From Comamonas terrigena NBRC 13299 (GTDB taxonomy: Bacteria > Pseudomonadota > Gammaproteobacteria > Burkholderiales > Burkholderiaceae_C): 64,000 nucleotides of DNA. Positions 62,458-64,000 of the stretch are shown piece after piece; the stretch's first letter is position 1, and each line of letters opens with the position of its first letter. Position numbers and translations under genes: made by a program. The notes beneath the pieces were generated by a model. That model was not told the origin of the DNA. It saw only the letters and a list, made by a program, of their open reading frames with translations, and made no database searches. The stretch lies in assembly GCF_006740045.1 (NCBI RefSeq), contig NZ_AP019749.1, positions 4,111,001 through 4,175,000 on the forward strand. Direction: 5' to 3'.

Positions 62458-63525
62458 TCAGTCGCCGAACAAGCCGCCCGCCACCGACGGCGGCTGCACC
62501 AGGCCCAGATGGGCGTAGGCCGCCTTGGTGGCAATGCGCCCGCGTGGCGTGCGCTGCAGATAGCCTTGCTGGATCAGATAGGGCTCGATCACGTCCTCGA
62601 TGGTGCCGGCATCCTCGCCGATGCTGGCGGCAATGTTGTCCACCCCTACCGGGCCACCATCAAAGCGGTGCACCACGGCTTCCAGCAGCTTGCGGTCCAT
62701 CACGTCAAAGCCGCGTGGGTCCACATCCAGCATGGACAGCGCCTTGCGCGCCATGTCCTGGGTGATGCTGCCGTCGCCCTTGACCTCGGCATAGTCACGC
62801 ACCCGGCGCAGCAGGCGGTTGGCGATACGCGGCGTGCCGCGTGAGCGGTTGGCGATCTCCTGTGCCCCCGGCACATCAATGGGCGCGCCCAGCAGACCGG
62901 CGCTGCGGGTGACGATGCGCGCCAGCTCCTCCGGCGTATAGAACTCCAGCCGCGCCACGATGCCGAAGCGGTCCCGCAGCGGGTTGGTCAGCATGCCGGC
63001 CCGCGTGGTCGCGCCCACCAGCGTGAAGGGCTGCAGGTCCAGCTTGATGCTGCGCGCCGCCGGGCCTTCACCGATCATGATGTCGATCTGGTAGTCCTCC
63101 AGTGCCGGGTAGAGAATTTCTTCCACCACGGGGCTGAGCCGGTGGATTTCGTCGATGAACAGCACATCGTTGGCTTCAAGGTTGGTCAGCAGGGCCGCCA
63201 GGTCCTTGGGCTTTTCCAGCACCGGACCGCTGGTCTGGCGCAGGTTCACCCCCAGCTCCGCCGCAATGATGTGGGACAGCGTGGTCTTGCCCAGGCCGGG
63301 CGGGCCGAACAACAGCACGTGGTCGAGTGCCTCGCCGCGCTTGCGGGCCGCGCCGATGAAGATTTCCAGCTGCTCGCGCGCCTTTTGCTGGCCCACGTAC
63401 TCCTCGAGCATCTTGGGGCGCAGGGCGCGCTCCAGCTGCTCCTCGCTCTTGGAAACAGCACCCGCCGACACCATGCGCGGCGCAGGCTCCGATGCCGGGC
63501 CCAGATCTTCAACAACAATGGTCAT
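62458..63525 (-). CDS. ruvB: Holliday junction branch migration ATPase
   Basis: 355-residue AAA+ motor that drives branch migration with RuvA. Walker A is [18 protein letters not shown], Walker [12 protein letters not shown], sensor 1 [12 protein letters not shown], and the arginine finger is in [15 protein letters not shown]. The C-terminal winged helix ends [21 protein letters not shown]. The start at 63525 ([14 protein letters not shown]) fits, with the usual DNA-repair core from about residue 20. ruvA and ruvC are not adjacent within the window. Confidence 0.96.
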   Translation of the reverse strand: MTIVVEDLGPASEPAPRMVSAGAVSKSEEQLERALRPKMLEEYVGQQKAREQLEIFIGAARKRGEALDHVLLFGPPGLGKTTLSHIIAAELGVNLRQTSGPVLEKPKDLAALLTNLEANDVLFIDEIHRLSPVVEEILYPALEDYQIDIMIGEGPAARSIKLDLQPFTLVGATTRAGMLTNPLRDRFGIVARLEFYTPEELARIVTRSAGLLGAPIDVPGAQEIANRSRGTPRIANRLLRRVRDYAEVKGDGSITQDMARKALSMLDVDPRGFDVMDRKLLEAVVHRFDGGPVGVDNIAASIGEDAGTIEDVIEPYLIQQGYLQRTPRGRIATKAAYAHLGLVQPPSVAGGLFGD

Positions 63526-63684
63526 GGCAGGGATTGTGCCGTGTCTGCACCACCCTGCGCCGCCGTGGCGGGATTGGGTCACTGCATGGCCCTGCCGCCC
63601 TGCAGGGCGTGCGGTCTGCGCTATGCCAGCGTGGCCGGCCGTGGCATGCTGGCAGCCCCTTTGCACTCTTTTTCAGGAACTGCC

Positions 63685-64000
63685 ATGACCTTTCCCCGCG
63701 TGCTGAAGACGGCGGCCGCACTGGCCTTGCTGTGCGCCGCCCAGGCCCAGGCGGCCCTCCAGGTGGGCGACGCCGCGCCCGCATTCACCACGCCCGCAGC
63801 CGTGGCAGGCAAGCCTTTTACGTTCGACCTGGCTGCCACGCTGAAAAAAGGCCCGGTGGTGCTGTACTTCTTCCCCAAGGCCTTCACCCAGGGCTGCACG
63901 CTGGAGGCCCATGCCTTTGCCGAGGCCACGCCCCGGTTCGCCGCGCTGGGAGCCACCGTGGTGGGCATGTCGCACGACGACATCGCCACGCTGCAGCGCT
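63685..64000 (+). CDS. Peroxiredoxin, exported (3' end outside window)
   Basis: The first 105 residues of an AhpC/TSA-type peroxiredoxin. A signal peptide ends AAQAQAALQ, so it acts in the periplasm. The thioredoxin-like fold starts VGDAAPAFTTPAAVAG; the peroxidatic cysteine is in YFFPKAFTQGCTLEAHAF, with Thr three residues before as in the BCP/PrxQ group, although the usual 'TPGCT' is here 'TQGCT'. It diverges from ruvB with 159 bases between starts. The resolving cysteine lies outside the visible part. Confidence 0.85.
   Translation, partial: MTFPRVLKTAAALALLCAAQAQAALQVGDAAPAFTTPAAVAGKPFTFDLAATLKKGPVVLYFFPKAFTQGCTLEAHAFAEATPRFAALGATVVGMSHDDIATLQR

Overview
The window is about 64 kb of high-GC chromosomal DNA with dense, short-gapped genes. 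The gene set points to a betaproteobacterium of the order Burkholderiales, most likely a Comamonadaceae member (Comamonas/Delftia/Acidovorax-like). It includes fabA-fabB, hppD beside phhA, tandem folB genes, a cyoABCD quinol oxidase with SURF1 and a RegB/RegA pair, and lnt next to corC. This is inferred from gene content and protein resemblance; no database search was possible. I see no rRNA, tRNA, CRISPR array, insertion sequence, integrase or prophage gene. The window reads as core genome.

Layout. 1-2.9 kb: end of a 2-aminoethylphosphonate-type ABC importer (ATPase, binding protein) with a divergent LysR regulator. 3-9.1 kb (minus strand): fabA-fabB for unsaturated fatty acids, lnt, corC, a GNAT acetyltransferase and an Lrp/AsnC regulator. 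9.3-11.3 kb: hppD and phhA, for phenylalanine/tyrosine breakdown. 11.7-24.3 kb: a large MscS-type channel, a lipase-like hydrolase, a fadD acyl-CoA ligase, an MBL hydrolase, a soluble lytic transglycosylase, 5-formyl-THF cyclo-ligase, queC, a GST and the CCA-adding enzyme. 24.4-27.7 kb: an alcohol-oxidation module of aldehyde dehydrogenase, zinc alcohol dehydrogenase and a DUF779 protein. 27.8-31.9 kb: small proteins, a class V aminotransferase, trxC, a DUF2905 membrane protein and a MidA-like methyltransferase.

31.9-35.1 kb: a membrane protein, a FolM-like pteridine reductase, two folB-family genes overlapping by ATGA, and ttcA. 35.3-41 kb: a DUF4136 lipoprotein, a hydrolase, a hypothetical protein, a DUF2501 protein, and a stand-alone KAS II-like gene divergent from a TetR gene with two candidate operators. 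41.1-46.4 kb: a four-gene dipeptide/oligopeptide-type ABC importer whose two ATPases are fused. 46.9-49.7 kb: a histidine phosphatase, a YbhB-like protein, an IroE/BesA-like esterase and a Pmp3 peptide.

50.4-59.7 kb is a respiratory block: ctaA-cyoE on the plus strand, and cyoA-cyoB-cyoC-cyoD-surf1-regB-regA on the minus strand. An MFS transporter diverges from cyoA, followed by a YhhN-type protein, ruvB and a peroxiredoxin cut by the window end.

No clearly new multi-gene system is present. The observations most worth following are: a 15-bp palindrome (TGGACA-N3-TGTCCA) shared by the upstream regions of cyoA and ctaA; a SURF1 gene inside a quinol-oxidase operon; a FolM/FolB/FolB cluster that could supply the pterin cofactor of PhhA; a reading-frame-preserving degenerate repeat upstream of ctaA; and a membrane-anchor-like tail directly after the slt stop codon in the same frame.
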